Of a DNA stretch of 45,553 nucleotides, positions 15,474 through 22,967 are shown one piece after another. Origin of the DNA: a virus; the IMG/VR virus record IMGVR_UViG_3300037961_002511, positions 1 to 45,553 of that record. One strand, 5' to 3'. The first letter of the stretch is position 1; every line of letters starts with the position of its first letter. Made by a program: the position numbers and the translations under genes. Below the pieces are notes generated by a model that was not told the origin of the DNA, did no database searches, and saw nothing but the letters and a program-made list of their open reading frames with translations.

Positions 15474-15962
15474 ATGAATACTAATGGATTACCAGACAAT
15501 AACGAATTAATAATTCAATACTTGTCTACTTCAATATACAAAGTCATTAATGACACAGGTATCAAGAATATCTGGAAAGATATATTTAGCCTAAAAAACA
15601 ACGAGATAAGCGTTACATTAGGTGAAAAAGATTATCCAACTAATTTTAACAACTTAGTTAGATATATAATGAATAAGCATAAGGCCAAACTTGACAAAGG
15701 CAAAGAAGAATACGACGAGTTTGTGCCTATTACAATGTGTGAGTGTAAACCCACATCACGTGATAACCTAGCAGAAGCCTTAGATGAACTGCTAGACATG
15801 AATGTATACTTAGCAGCTGCTATACTGGGCGATAAGTATACTGAGATACGACCACTGTTAGAGAAAGTACTAGATTCGTTGTTGACTAATACTTTGAACA
15901 TAACAGTGTTGTATAAATCAACACAACAACGACTAACAGAAGAAGGAGATAACAATGGATAA
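15474..15962 (+). CDS. 162-residue early protein, possibly MazG-like
   Basis: The product is helical. The segment NKHKAKLDKGKEEYDEFVPI followed by DNLAEALDELLDMNVYLAAA resembles the KG..Y and EExxD-type helices of MazG/dUTPase-like nucleotide pyrophosphohydrolases, with Glu/Asp residues in the right sort of arrangement. If so it would hydrolyse nucleotide triphosphates. The resemblance covers only about 50 residues and could be chance. The gene has an AAGGAG site and ends 8 nt inside the ubiquitin-like gene, implying coupling to that cassette. Confidence 0.55.
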   Translation: MNTNGLPDNNELIIQYLSTSIYKVINDTGIKNIWKDIFSLKNNEISVTLGEKDYPTNFNNLVRYIMNKHKAKLDKGKEEYDEFVPITMCECKPTSRDNLAEALDELLDMNVYLAAAILGDKYTEIRPLLEKVLDSLLTNTLNITVLYKSTQQRLTEEGDNNG

Positions 15963-16242
15963 TGTTGTTATTAAAGTAATGTTGCCAGGTGCTCAGCACT
16001 TCTCAACATTAGATCTACCTGCAGAAGTTATGAATCTTAGAACTCTTAAGAGTCATTTAGCTTCACAAGGTAACGACAGGGTTGCTAACTCAGTAGTCTA
16101 TGTCGGAGATGTACAAGCTTTAGATGATGCTAAAGCATTTACTGATTATGAATTAACAGACAATACGTTGTATGTTACATTTGTTAATGAGAACAAAACT
16201 GGTGGTCTTATTAGATTCTACCAAGAGTTGTTGTCACAGTAA
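15955..16242 (+). CDS. Ubiquitin-like / MoaD-ThiS-type beta-grasp protein with internal Gly-Gly
   Basis: The product has 95 residues. The strand order fits a beta grasp: VVIKVMLPG, then FSTLDLPAEV, helix LRTLKSHLASQG, strand NSVVYVGD, and the final strand LYVTFVNENKTGG. Gly83-Gly84 sits where ubiquitin-like proteins end, but 11 more residues (LIRFYQELLSQ) follow. Maturation by a protease, plausibly the JAMM enzyme encoded 2.5 kb downstream, would expose the Gly-Gly for activation by the E1-like enzyme. The AGAAGGAGA ribosome site is strong. The fold call is by eye; a sulfur carrier or a protein modifier are both possible. Confidence 0.65.
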   Translation: MDNVVIKVMLPGAQHFSTLDLPAEVMNLRTLKSHLASQGNDRVANSVVYVGDVQALDDAKAFTDYELTDNTLYVTFVNENKTGGLIRFYQELLSQ

Positions 16243-16258
16243 ATAAGTAGCAAGTAGG

Positions 16259-16290
16259 GTGGTAAGTTGATTAGGGGCATGACTTACCAC
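16259..16290 (+). promoter_or_regulatory. Stem-loop between ubiquitin-like gene and 791-residue gene
   Basis: GTGGTAAGT (16259-16267) pairs perfectly with ACTTACCAC (16282-16290), with a 14-nt loop. No T run follows directly. It may cap the 3' end of the ubiquitin-like message so that this small protein is made in excess over downstream genes. Confidence 0.55.
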
Positions 16291-16340
16291 ACCCTTGCAT
16301 AGTAGTTAATTTAAAAAAAGATAGTAGGAGAAAACAAAAT

Positions 16341-18716
16341 ATGAACCTAATTGAAAGATTCAAGCAAGGTGGGATTGATACCTACTCATATAGTATGGAC
16401 ACTATGAAAAGAATGTTTACAGGTGAACAAATATCTAAAAGCATACTTGATGGTCCACAAAAAATACTTATGGAAAAAATCAATCAATTCAATAATGATT
16501 ACATACGTACACGTTATTTAAATAGAAACAGAAGCATGTTAGAACCATTAGAAGATATTGGCTTAACTGACAAGCTTAATTGGAAACGTGGTGTCACTAA
16601 TACACTAGAAAAACTATTTGTTGAAAGAATACTACAGTTTGGCAAAGGTGGTAGTGTAGACTTAAAGTTTGTGAGAAGACCAAACAATAGTGCATACCTA
16701 GGTGATCGAGCACGTAATGACTTAGATAGTGTCTGTAGAAGTCTAAAAAGAGTTAAAGACATGAAAGGTGCTTGGAATGATACTGAAGAACGTAAAAAGC
16801 TAGAAGCATTTATTGACTTGTGCTTAGATACGTTCTTTAAAAACATTGATGAAGCAAATAATTACTTAAAAACTGTAAAAAGTATGCAATTTCTACCATA
16901 CATTGTTAGCCTAAGAACAGGAAACAAAGAAAACATGATAGAAACGCCTACTGGATACAGAACTGGTAAGTATTGGAGTGCATTAGATACATATAGTAGT
17001 TTACATAGAGAGTTAATTGTAGCATTACATATTAACAAACCTGATGTTAAGTATTATAATAGAGATAGAGAACACGTAGCAGATATTAGATCTGCACCTG
17101 TTACTTTGTTGTTTAGGTATCACATGTCATCTATGGTACAATGGTGGGTTAATTTATACTTTAACTTGTACAAAGAAGATGGTAGTAACAATGAAATGAT
17201 TGCTAATCAATTAGTTACAAACAATAGATCAATACCTAGAATGTTAAATGCAGATCCGTCAGTTTTGTGGGAAGGTGCTACTTACAGAGGTAGCCGTGGA
17301 AGTGATGAGCTTAACATAGAATACTTTAGAAACAGAAAAGCATTAGATGTTTCGTCTATATACCACAATTACATGAATTCTACTGAGTATCCTTACATAG
17401 GTAGTCAAGATGGTTCTGGTTCTAAATACACATCTCTAAGTACAAAAGGATTTATGGAAAAACTATTTAAAGACGTAGATAGTGACATAGATTACAGGCT
17501 TTCTCAAAGACTAATTGAGAAAAAGTATGGACATAGAGGCAGAAACCATGAACATATATATAGATTGCAACATGAGTTACCTAGAAATCAATGTTTTGGT
17601 GACTTAAATGGTGAGATATATAACTGTGCTTCAACAGGTAACTTTATAGGTATGGTACCTTTAATATCTAAATGGCAACATTACATAGAAGGTAGATCTA
17701 ATCCACTACAAGGATTAAATAATTTACCACACATAATAACTACTGACTGGGACAGAACTATGATTAGAAAAGTCGTAGGAAGTATAGATATTATGCGTAA
17801 AAACCACTTACTACAAAATGGTTTATGTTTCCAGTTAAATCACAATGTATACTATAGTGACTTTATTAATCATGAAGCAGCATTTGGTGACATTGTAAGT
17901 ATGTTAGATTACCACGCAGGAAATAACAATGAATTTATGTTTGATGCTAGAAACTGTGTAAGTATGATAAAACATCAGTATCAAAAGTATGCTAATCAAC
18001 AAGTTCCTCAGGACTTCGTAGAAACTACTAACTTTGATGGTTACTTTAATTACTCATATGTAAGAAGTAAACGATACGAGTCAAACAATATTGGATTGCA
18101 CTCTGATAATCCAGAATGTATGTACAATACAGAAGGATTTAATGAACGATTTGTAACAGAGTTTTGTTTAGAAGCATACGATGAAAACTATGTTAAGGAA
18201 AAACAAAGAAGTCTAAAAGACATGAAATTAGCACTTGCAAACAAGTTAACTTCAGAGATGGAAGACAAAGACGAAGCTTATGATGAATACTTAAAAGAGC
18301 TTCGTAGAATAATGTCTCCTGAAACATTTCCTGTTCAAGATAGATACGGCAGAAATGCAATGTTAACGTTGTTAGATTACTACACTTCTTGTAAACAAAC
18401 ATTAGATGAAATACACGAAGATGGTTTATTGACTGAAGAACACTCAAGTTCTTGGGAATCTATAAATAGATTTCACGATATAAACTATGATAAGTACGAA
18501 ACATTTGAAATGTTTATAAGTGAAGTAATTAGATGTTATGTAATACCTAACATAGAAATTGTTGAAGAGCAAGTATCGCAAGATGTAGTAAGTGATACTA
18601 TTGATGCTTTAATAGAACAACAAGAAGATAATTCTACCAACGGAAGATACGACTTTAGTACAGAAGAAGGTAGAGCATTATGGGCTCAACACATTAGGAA
18701 CAGGAGGTCTAGATGA
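16341..18716 (+). CDS. 791-residue early protein of unknown function in the ubiquitin-like cassette
   Basis: This is the longest plus-strand gene. It opens MNLIERFKQGGIDTYSYSMD and is soluble and charged, with no membrane segment or P-loop. A His/Cys-rich patch spans about residues 398-418 (H398, H403, H405, H411, C418) and could bind metal. About ten Cys are scattered along the length, for example NPECMYNTEG and TEFCLEAY. The C-terminal 180 residues are acidic and helical. It lies between the ubiquitin-like and JAMM genes, overlapping the latter by four bases (ATGA), so it is probably a partner, ligase-like factor or target of that system. No known E2 or E3 signature is visible. Confidence 0.65.
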   Translation: MNLIERFKQGGIDTYSYSMDTMKRMFTGEQISKSILDGPQKILMEKINQFNNDYIRTRYLNRNRSMLEPLEDIGLTDKLNWKRGVTNTLEKLFVERILQFGKGGSVDLKFVRRPNNSAYLGDRARNDLDSVCRSLKRVKDMKGAWNDTEERKKLEAFIDLCLDTFFKNIDEANNYLKTVKSMQFLPYIVSLRTGNKENMIETPTGYRTGKYWSALDTYSSLHRELIVALHINKPDVKYYNRDREHVADIRSAPVTLLFRYHMSSMVQWWVNLYFNLYKEDGSNNEMIANQLVTNNRSIPRMLNADPSVLWEGATYRGSRGSDELNIEYFRNRKALDVSSIYHNYMNSTEYPYIGSQDGSGSKYTSLSTKGFMEKLFKDVDSDIDYRLSQRLIEKKYGHRGRNHEHIYRLQHELPRNQCFGDLNGEIYNCASTGNFIGMVPLISKWQHYIEGRSNPLQGLNNLPHIITTDWDRTMIRKVVGSIDIMRKNHLLQNGLCFQLNHNVYYSDFINHEAAFGDIVSMLDYHAGNNNEFMFDARNCVSMIKHQYQKYANQQVPQDFVETTNFDGYFNYSYVRSKRYESNNIGLHSDNPECMYNTEGFNERFVTEFCLEAYDENYVKEKQRSLKDMKLALANKLTSEMEDKDEAYDEYLKELRRIMSPETFPVQDRYGRNAMLTLLDYYTSCKQTLDEIHEDGLLTEEHSSSWESINRFHDINYDKYETFEMFISEVIRCYVIPNIEIVEEQVSQDVVSDTIDALIEQQEDNSTNGRYDFSTEEGRALWAQHIRNRRSR

Positions 18717-19573
18717 GCGAGTTTAATATGAGTGGTAAAGATTGGGATAAAATCATTAACTACTCACACATAGCATGGGAGAAAGATAAATCTGAAATTG
18801 GTGGCATGATGATTGCTACTAAGGAAGGTAATGACTTTCTACTCAGTGATCCAGTTATACTAAAACAGCAAGTTAGTGGAAGTAATACTGTACTAGATAA
18901 AGAAGCTTTAGCACAATATTATGGTAAAACAGCAATTAAGAATGCTGGTAAAGACATAATATTTGTATGGTGGCATAGTCATCATACTATGGCAGCTTTC
19001 TGGTCAGGCACTGACTTAGCAACTATTGACACTACTAAATCTGGTAGTGTCAGTATGTCTTTAGTAGTTAACTTGAAAGAAGAGTACTTATTTAGAGTGA
19101 ACTTATGGGAACCAATAAAGGCACATAAAGATGTTAGTATTAACATTATAAGGCCTGAACGTAAAATACCTAAATCACTTTATAACGAGTATGATAAACT
19201 AGTTAGTGATATAGTAGTCACTAGGAAAGTAAATAAACCTAAGTTCAAGTATCAATACAACAGAACATACAACCATCACTACAAATGGAACGACTTTAAT
19301 AGTTTTCCTGACTTAAGTGATGATGAATATGTAGATGTAGAAGCTAAGGTAGATGATATGCTATCTTTGTTTTATGTAGGTGAATTAGGTTACAAAAAGC
19401 TTAAGAAGCAAATTACTACTCTAAATAATAAACTTGCTAAAGATGATAGTGAGTTAAGAGTTGAATTGCCTGCTAAGCCTATATTAGAAAGTGTAATAAA
19501 AAGTGGATACTTCGACAGACACGGAGCTTCTAAGTTAATAGTGTGTAATACTCAAGGAAAATTACCATTATGA
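18713..19573 (+). CDS. JAMM/MPN+ metalloprotease (JAB domain), deubiquitinase-like
   Basis: The product has 286 residues. The complete JAMM signature is present: Glu28 in KSEIGGMM, then HSH at residues 88-90 (WWHSHHTMAAFWSGTD), Ser98 and Asp101. That is E...HxH-x7-S-x2-D with no substitution. The enzyme class uses zinc to cut isopeptide bonds or precursor tails after Gly-Gly. The C-terminal half (about 150-286) is charged and unlike known JAMM extensions. AGGAGG precedes ATG 18713, which overlaps the upstream stop by four bases, and the next gene overlaps its stop the same way. Likely roles are maturing the ubiquitin-like precursor and removing it from targets. It is not in the tail region, unlike lambda-K-type JAB proteins. 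Confidence 0.88.
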   Translation: MSEFNMSGKDWDKIINYSHIAWEKDKSEIGGMMIATKEGNDFLLSDPVILKQQVSGSNTVLDKEALAQYYGKTAIKNAGKDIIFVWWHSHHTMAAFWSGTDLATIDTTKSGSVSMSLVVNLKEEYLFRVNLWEPIKAHKDVSINIIRPERKIPKSLYNEYDKLVSDIVVTRKVNKPKFKYQYNRTYNHHYKWNDFNSFPDLSDDEYVDVEAKVDDMLSLFYVGELGYKKLKKQITTLNNKLAKDDSELRVELPAKPILESVIKSGYFDRHGASKLIVCNTQGKLPL

Positions 19574-19848
19574 AAGAAACATTAGCATACGATAAAAATC
19601 GTAATCCACTTAAACAAACAAAGTACCAATCTAAAGAATGGCCATTCAAAACAAAGAAATCTGCTACAAAAGCATTTGCTGAGTTTGAAAAGATCTATGG
19701 TCGTGGATGGTACTATTACGAGGGTTGGAATCCTGCTACATACAAGGAATTACCTTGGATAACAAGATTTCACCCTGATTACAAACTGTATTTAGCTTAT
19801 AATAGGAGGAAAAAGCGTGAAAGACAGGTACGAAGGGATAGTAAATAA
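19570..19848 (+). CDS. 92-residue basic protein between JAMM and E1-like genes
   Basis: The product is rich in Lys, Arg, Tyr and Trp (MKETLAYDKNRNPLKQTKYQ...). A helical part with aromatics (AFAEFEKIYGRGWYYYEGW) is followed by a strongly basic C-terminus (RRKKRERQVRRDSK). There is no Cys, so it cannot act as a thioester-forming E2. It overlaps the JAMM stop by four bases and the E1-like start by 32. Tight coupling implies a role in the same system, perhaps as an adaptor or nucleic-acid-binding subunit (inference). Confidence 0.6.
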   Translation: MKETLAYDKNRNPLKQTKYQSKEWPFKTKKSATKAFAEFEKIYGRGWYYYEGWNPATYKELPWITRFHPDYKLYLAYNRRKKRERQVRRDSK

Positions 19849-20494
19849 CTATCACAAATATACCTATCATATACTAGGTTGCGGTGCTATTGGTAGTGCC
19901 GCAGCTACTCAACTAGTTAGGATGGGTGCAACCAACATAGTCTTGTATGATATGGACACAGTTGGTGTAGAGAACATTGGTGTATCACAGTACAATACCA
20001 AGGATATTGGATTATTCAAAACAGCAGCACTAACAGAACATTTGCTATTTATTAATAGTGATATAGACGTAGAACAAAAGTGTGGAAGATTTGATGCAAG
20101 TATGTGGTCTCCAAGACAAAATGCTACAAACGATGTAGTAATATTAGGTTTTGATAGTATGGAAGCTAGAAAAGAAGCTGCCGAAATAATACTAAAGAAT
20201 GATAATCCAGCAGCTATGATAGATGGTAGAATGGGTGCTGAACATTATCACCAAATAGTACTTGAAAAACCAACATTAAGTAAGTATATTAAGCACTGGT
20301 ATAGTGACGAAGATGGTGATCCAGAACCATGTAATGCAAAAGCTACAAGCTATTGTAGTAACATGTCTGGTAGTTTTATCTCAGACACTATAAAGAAATT
20401 ACTTACGGATAGTGTTTACTATAAAGAGTTATCATTTCACTTTCCTAGCTTAACAATGCGTAGAGCAGGATTAGTAGATAATAGTAAACAATAG
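19817..20494 (+). CDS. E1/ThiF-like adenylyltransferase
   Basis: The product has 225 residues from a GTG start with AGGAGG seven bases upstream. The Rossmann motif GCGAIG is at 21-26, with acidic residues at the end of strand 2 (YDMDTV, D45/D47). Asn53 and Lys68 sit in the ATP-binding positions, and Asp113 is in ILGFDSMEAR. A candidate thioester Cys lies in PEPCNAKATSYC (C172, alternatively C180). It lacks the C-terminal zinc ribbon and extra domains of MoeB or Uba1, so it is a minimal version. It should adenylate the C-terminal Gly of the nearby ubiquitin-like protein. The inverted repeat after its stop may end the cassette. Confidence 0.85.
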   Translation: MKDRYEGIVNNYHKYTYHILGCGAIGSAAATQLVRMGATNIVLYDMDTVGVENIGVSQYNTKDIGLFKTAALTEHLLFINSDIDVEQKCGRFDASMWSPRQNATNDVVILGFDSMEARKEAAEIILKNDNPAAMIDGRMGAEHYHQIVLEKPTLSKYIKHWYSDEDGDPEPCNAKATSYCSNMSGSFISDTIKKLLTDSVYYKELSFHFPSLTMRRAGLVDNSKQ

Positions 20495-20505
20495 ATAAAT
20501 TAGTT

Positions 20506-20563
20506 GCGGTAGTAGGTATCCATATCCACACTCATGTTCTACTATCATCTAGACTACTACCGC
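20506..20563 (+). promoter_or_regulatory. Inverted repeat after the E1-like gene
   Basis: GCGGTAGTAG (20506-20515) and CTACTACCGC (20554-20563) are perfect 10-bp complements around a 38-nt loop. The element sits between the E1-like stop and the next TAGGAGA ribosome site. No T run follows. It is another member of the early-arm intergenic hairpin series. Confidence 0.6.
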
Positions 20564-20581
20564 AGCCCATTAGGAGAAACT

Positions 20582-20752
20582 ATGAGTAAGATAGATACCG
20601 ATAAAGCAAACAAAGCTTTTGAATTACAAGAAAAAATAAGTAAATTAATAGACAAACTTGATGACTTAGGTTTCGAGTTTATGTTCTATAATCAAATAAG
20701 TTCAGTTAGAAGGAAAAGAAATGTTAGAAGAAGCAATAAAGTCAATACTTAA
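20582..20752 (+). CDS. 56-residue early peptide
   Basis: I chose ATG 20582 because TAGGAGA lies just upstream; an in-frame ATG at 20534 lies inside the hairpin loop and lacks a ribosome site. The product is MSKIDTDKANKAFELQEKIS..., a likely coiled coil (KISKLIDKLDDLGFEF) with a basic end (RRKRNVRRSNK). It overlaps the next gene by 32 nt. No family was recognised. Confidence 0.55.
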   Translation: MSKIDTDKANKAFELQEKISKLIDKLDDLGFEFMFYNQISSVRRKRNVRRSNKVNT

Positions 20753-21158
20753 TTACCTTTGGGAAGATGAAAGAAAACACTTTAATGGTGAGTCTGACCA
20801 CATCTTTTACAGTCTAATACAACTTGCAATATCCTACAAAATAGAAGCTTTATACCCTGATATACTTAGGACATTATCTAATGCTTACGATGATAATGAG
20901 AAATATCTAGATCAGGAAAGTAAAGATAAGATATTTGAGTGGATCAAAAAATACAAAAATGAAGAGTTATTTACGGCCGTTGACGATGATACGTTAGTTT
21001 GTAGTAACTGTATATCACCAAGTGTTTATGTACAACAGTTTATAAACCCAAATGATAACAGTCATCCAAACTACCAAAATTATGAAATGATAGCAATATG
21101 CGAGTATTGTAATTTCGAAGAGACAGAGCTAGTACCTTTGTCTAAAGCTGAAAAATAA
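20721..21158 (+). CDS. 145-residue protein with C-terminal zinc-ribbon-like motif
   Basis: The N-terminal two thirds are helical and acidic (MLEEAIKSILNYLWEDERKH...). The C-terminus carries CSNC and, about 35 residues later, CEYC, a four-Cys zinc-ribbon-like arrangement. AGAAGGAA precedes ATG 20721. Such small ribbon proteins often bind nucleic acid or act as transcription accessory factors, but no specific family was identified. A 167-nt gap to the next gene follows, containing only a short GGTTA/TAACC hairpin. Confidence 0.6.
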   Translation: MLEEAIKSILNYLWEDERKHFNGESDHIFYSLIQLAISYKIEALYPDILRTLSNAYDDNEKYLDQESKDKIFEWIKKYKNEELFTAVDDDTLVCSNCISPSVYVQQFINPNDNSHPNYQNYEMIAICEYCNFEETELVPLSKAEK

Positions 21159-21325
21159 CTTGCATAACAGTATATTATTTCATATATTCACATAGTTAGT
21201 TAAACTTGTGTTATAGATAATCAGTGTAGTTTCATATGCAGTTCACATTTTGCCGAGTGTGTTACAGACGTGAAGCTACGTTGGTTATTAACTTTAACCT
21301 ACTTTAAATAGAAAAGGAACATAAT

Positions 21326-21904
21326 ATGAAATTTAAAGGTAAAGAATATACTGAAGTAAAGGATAGATTGTTTGGATTCTTATCTGAATATCCCCAAGCA
21401 ACTATTAAAACAAAACTGATTTCAGTAGATCAGATCATAGACTCACCAAGCGGAGAACAATGTAATGAATATATTGTACGTGCTAAGGTGATTCCTAATC
21501 CATTACAAGAACCAGAAATTTATTACACAGGCTATGCAGCTGAACGTGATAATACTGGTTTTGTAAATAAGACATCAGCATTAGAAAACTGTGAAACATC
21601 AGCTGTTGGTAGAGCATTAGCTTTTGCTGGATTTGGTGGTGACTTTGCTATAGCTTCTAAAGAAGAAGTTGACAATGCAAAGACAGCTGCTAAAAAATCA
21701 GCAGTAACAGTAGATATGCTTTCTAAGTTAGATGCTTTGTCTAAGAGAGTTAAATCACATATAGGTGAAGAACATTATCGTGTTTATGTAGAACGTAGAT
21801 CTAATGGATATTACGATACTAAAGTTAGATACAATAAAACAATGGATTTCTTTACAAAATCTATACCTACAGAAAGTGAGGCTACAAATGTCAAACAAGG
21901 ATAA
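21326..21904 (+). CDS. Single-strand annealing protein (ERF/Rad52-like)
   Basis: The product has 192 residues. The signature ALENCETSAVGRALAFAGFG is characteristic of phage annealing proteins of the ERF and related families, placed after a beta core (YIVRAKVIPNPLQEPEIYYT) and followed by a helical, less conserved tail. It anneals complementary single strands during recombination-linked replication. The adjacent gene order (annealer, small gene, SSB) is typical of phage recombination modules. AAAGGAA precedes ATG 21326. The exact subfamily cannot be fixed by eye. Confidence 0.7.
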   Translation: MKFKGKEYTEVKDRLFGFLSEYPQATIKTKLISVDQIIDSPSGEQCNEYIVRAKVIPNPLQEPEIYYTGYAAERDNTGFVNKTSALENCETSAVGRALAFAGFGGDFAIASKEEVDNAKTAAKKSAVTVDMLSKLDALSKRVKSHIGEEHYRVYVERRSNGYYDTKVRYNKTMDFFTKSIPTESEATNVKQG

Positions 21905-22163
21905 AATGTATACTTACACTGTAGAGAGTTCTAAACCTGGAAAGTGTGAAACTTTCTACAATAACGGTCATTTCGTACTTATGAATATACTATTAACAGA
22001 TAATGGTACTATTGATATACAATCAAACTTAGAAGAATTTGAAACATTCTTAGAAGATATGAATCACGGAATGATTGAAGCTGCAAATGAGAAAAACAGA
22101 GATCATGCAATGGCTAACATGGATGCAGATGTTAGTGCAGATCGTAATATGTTAGGAGAATAA
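21888..22163 (+). CDS. 91-residue protein between annealer and SSB genes
   Basis: ATG 21888 (MSNKDKMYTYTVESS...) is preferred because it couples to the annealer stop with a 17-nt overlap; in-frame upstream ATGs lie deep inside that gene. The product is acidic, with a beta-like start, then a helical segment NLEEFETFLEDMNHGMIEAA and an Asp/Asn/Met-rich tail. It probably works with the annealing protein or SSB. No family was recognised. Confidence 0.6.
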   Translation: MSNKDKMYTYTVESSKPGKCETFYNNGHFVLMNILLTDNGTIDIQSNLEEFETFLEDMNHGMIEAANEKNRDHAMANMDADVSADRNMLGE

Positions 22164-22164
22164 C

Positions 22165-22707
22165 ATGGCAATTAGTGGTACAAAAGTTGCATCAAACAAG
22201 ACAATTAAAAATTATTTTGTTAATGAATGCAAGATCACAGATGCAGAAGTCATGGATAGTCAATACACTGACATGAGCTTGAAGTTACAATTAGAAGATA
22301 AGAACAACGGGTACACATATACCTGCTTTGTTAACCAAAACTTCGAGAAAGATCATGCTGGTGTAGTTACAGATATGAAATATCCAACTGACTTAAACAC
22401 ACTATTCTTAGCAGCAGGAACAGATTTAAATGTTTCTGATGCAGGAGTATTAGCAACAAAATCTTTAGAAGGTTTAGTTGATAAAGAAGTAGCATGTATT
22501 ACATACAGTTCTACTGGTAAATACAAACGTAATACATGGGGTGTTGTTTCTAGCCTTAGTAAGAAAGATGACTTAGAATCTCAGTTCGTAAAACAACTAG
22601 AAAAAGGTTATCCTAAAGACTATCAAAAACCTACAGTACAAGCAAAAGGATCAGATACAGTTGTAGTATCTGGTGAACAAGTTGCTGTAGATGATTTACC
22701 ATTTTAA
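22165..22707 (+). CDS. Single-stranded DNA-binding protein
   Basis: The product has 180 residues. The C-terminus ends VAVDDLPF, matching the acidic-hydrophobic tip (DDxPF) by which bacterial and phage SSBs recruit partners. The first 130 residues alternate strands compatible with an OB fold (SLKLQLEDKNNGYTYTCFV and KEVACITYSSTGKYKRNTWG), then a linker. It protects single-stranded DNA for replication and annealing. AGGAGAATAAC precedes ATG 22165. It lies in the annealer/SSB/primase-helicase group. Confidence 0.75.
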   Translation: MAISGTKVASNKTIKNYFVNECKITDAEVMDSQYTDMSLKLQLEDKNNGYTYTCFVNQNFEKDHAGVVTDMKYPTDLNTLFLAAGTDLNVSDAGVLATKSLEGLVDKEVACITYSSTGKYKRNTWGVVSSLSKKDDLESQFVKQLEKGYPKDYQKPTVQAKGSDTVVVSGEQVAVDDLPF

Positions 22708-22967
22708 TGACTATTGAAAACATAGTAATTAATTGGATCAAAAGTCGAGCAAGATCCAATCCTAATTTCTATAGTTACGAATTCGAAGAAAGTATACCAG
22801 CTTACGGAAGACTTACAGAACAAAAAGTACATACTGCAAGTTCTTATTCTAGGTCTTTTAGAAAGATACGTGAAAGTAATACTTTAGATAAGCATGGTAT
22901 TAAATTAACCGAAATACAACATGAAAACAATAGTAAGGTAAAAGGATGGAAAATAGAAACACTGTAA
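22707..22967 (+). CDS. 86-residue replication-cluster protein
   Basis: The product MTIENIVINWIKSRARSNPN... is basic and mostly helical. A possible winged-helix-like pattern appears (YEFEESIPAYGRLTEQ and ASSYSRSFRKIRESNTL), ending with a strand KVKGWKIETL. Its start shares one base with the SSB stop, and the primase-helicase starts 22 nt before its end. Coupling suggests a loader or accessory for the helicase, but I cannot assign a family. Confidence 0.5.
   Translation: MTIENIVINWIKSRARSNPNFYSYEFEESIPAYGRLTEQKVHTASSYSRSFRKIRESNTLDKHGIKLTEIQHENNSKVKGWKIETL

Noticed and set aside
18713-19573. Tail-assembly JAB protein of the lambda gpK type
   Set aside because: It lies in the early arm beside Ubl and E1 genes, has no NlpC/P60 domain, and no long-tail genes are present.
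19570-19848. E2-like conjugating enzyme between the JAMM and E1-like genes
   Set aside because: The 92-residue protein has no Cys and is strongly basic, so it cannot form a Ubl thioester.
20534-20581. Upstream start for the 56-residue early peptide
   Set aside because: ATG 20534 lies inside the hairpin loop without a ribosome site, while ATG 20582 has TAGGAGA just upstream.
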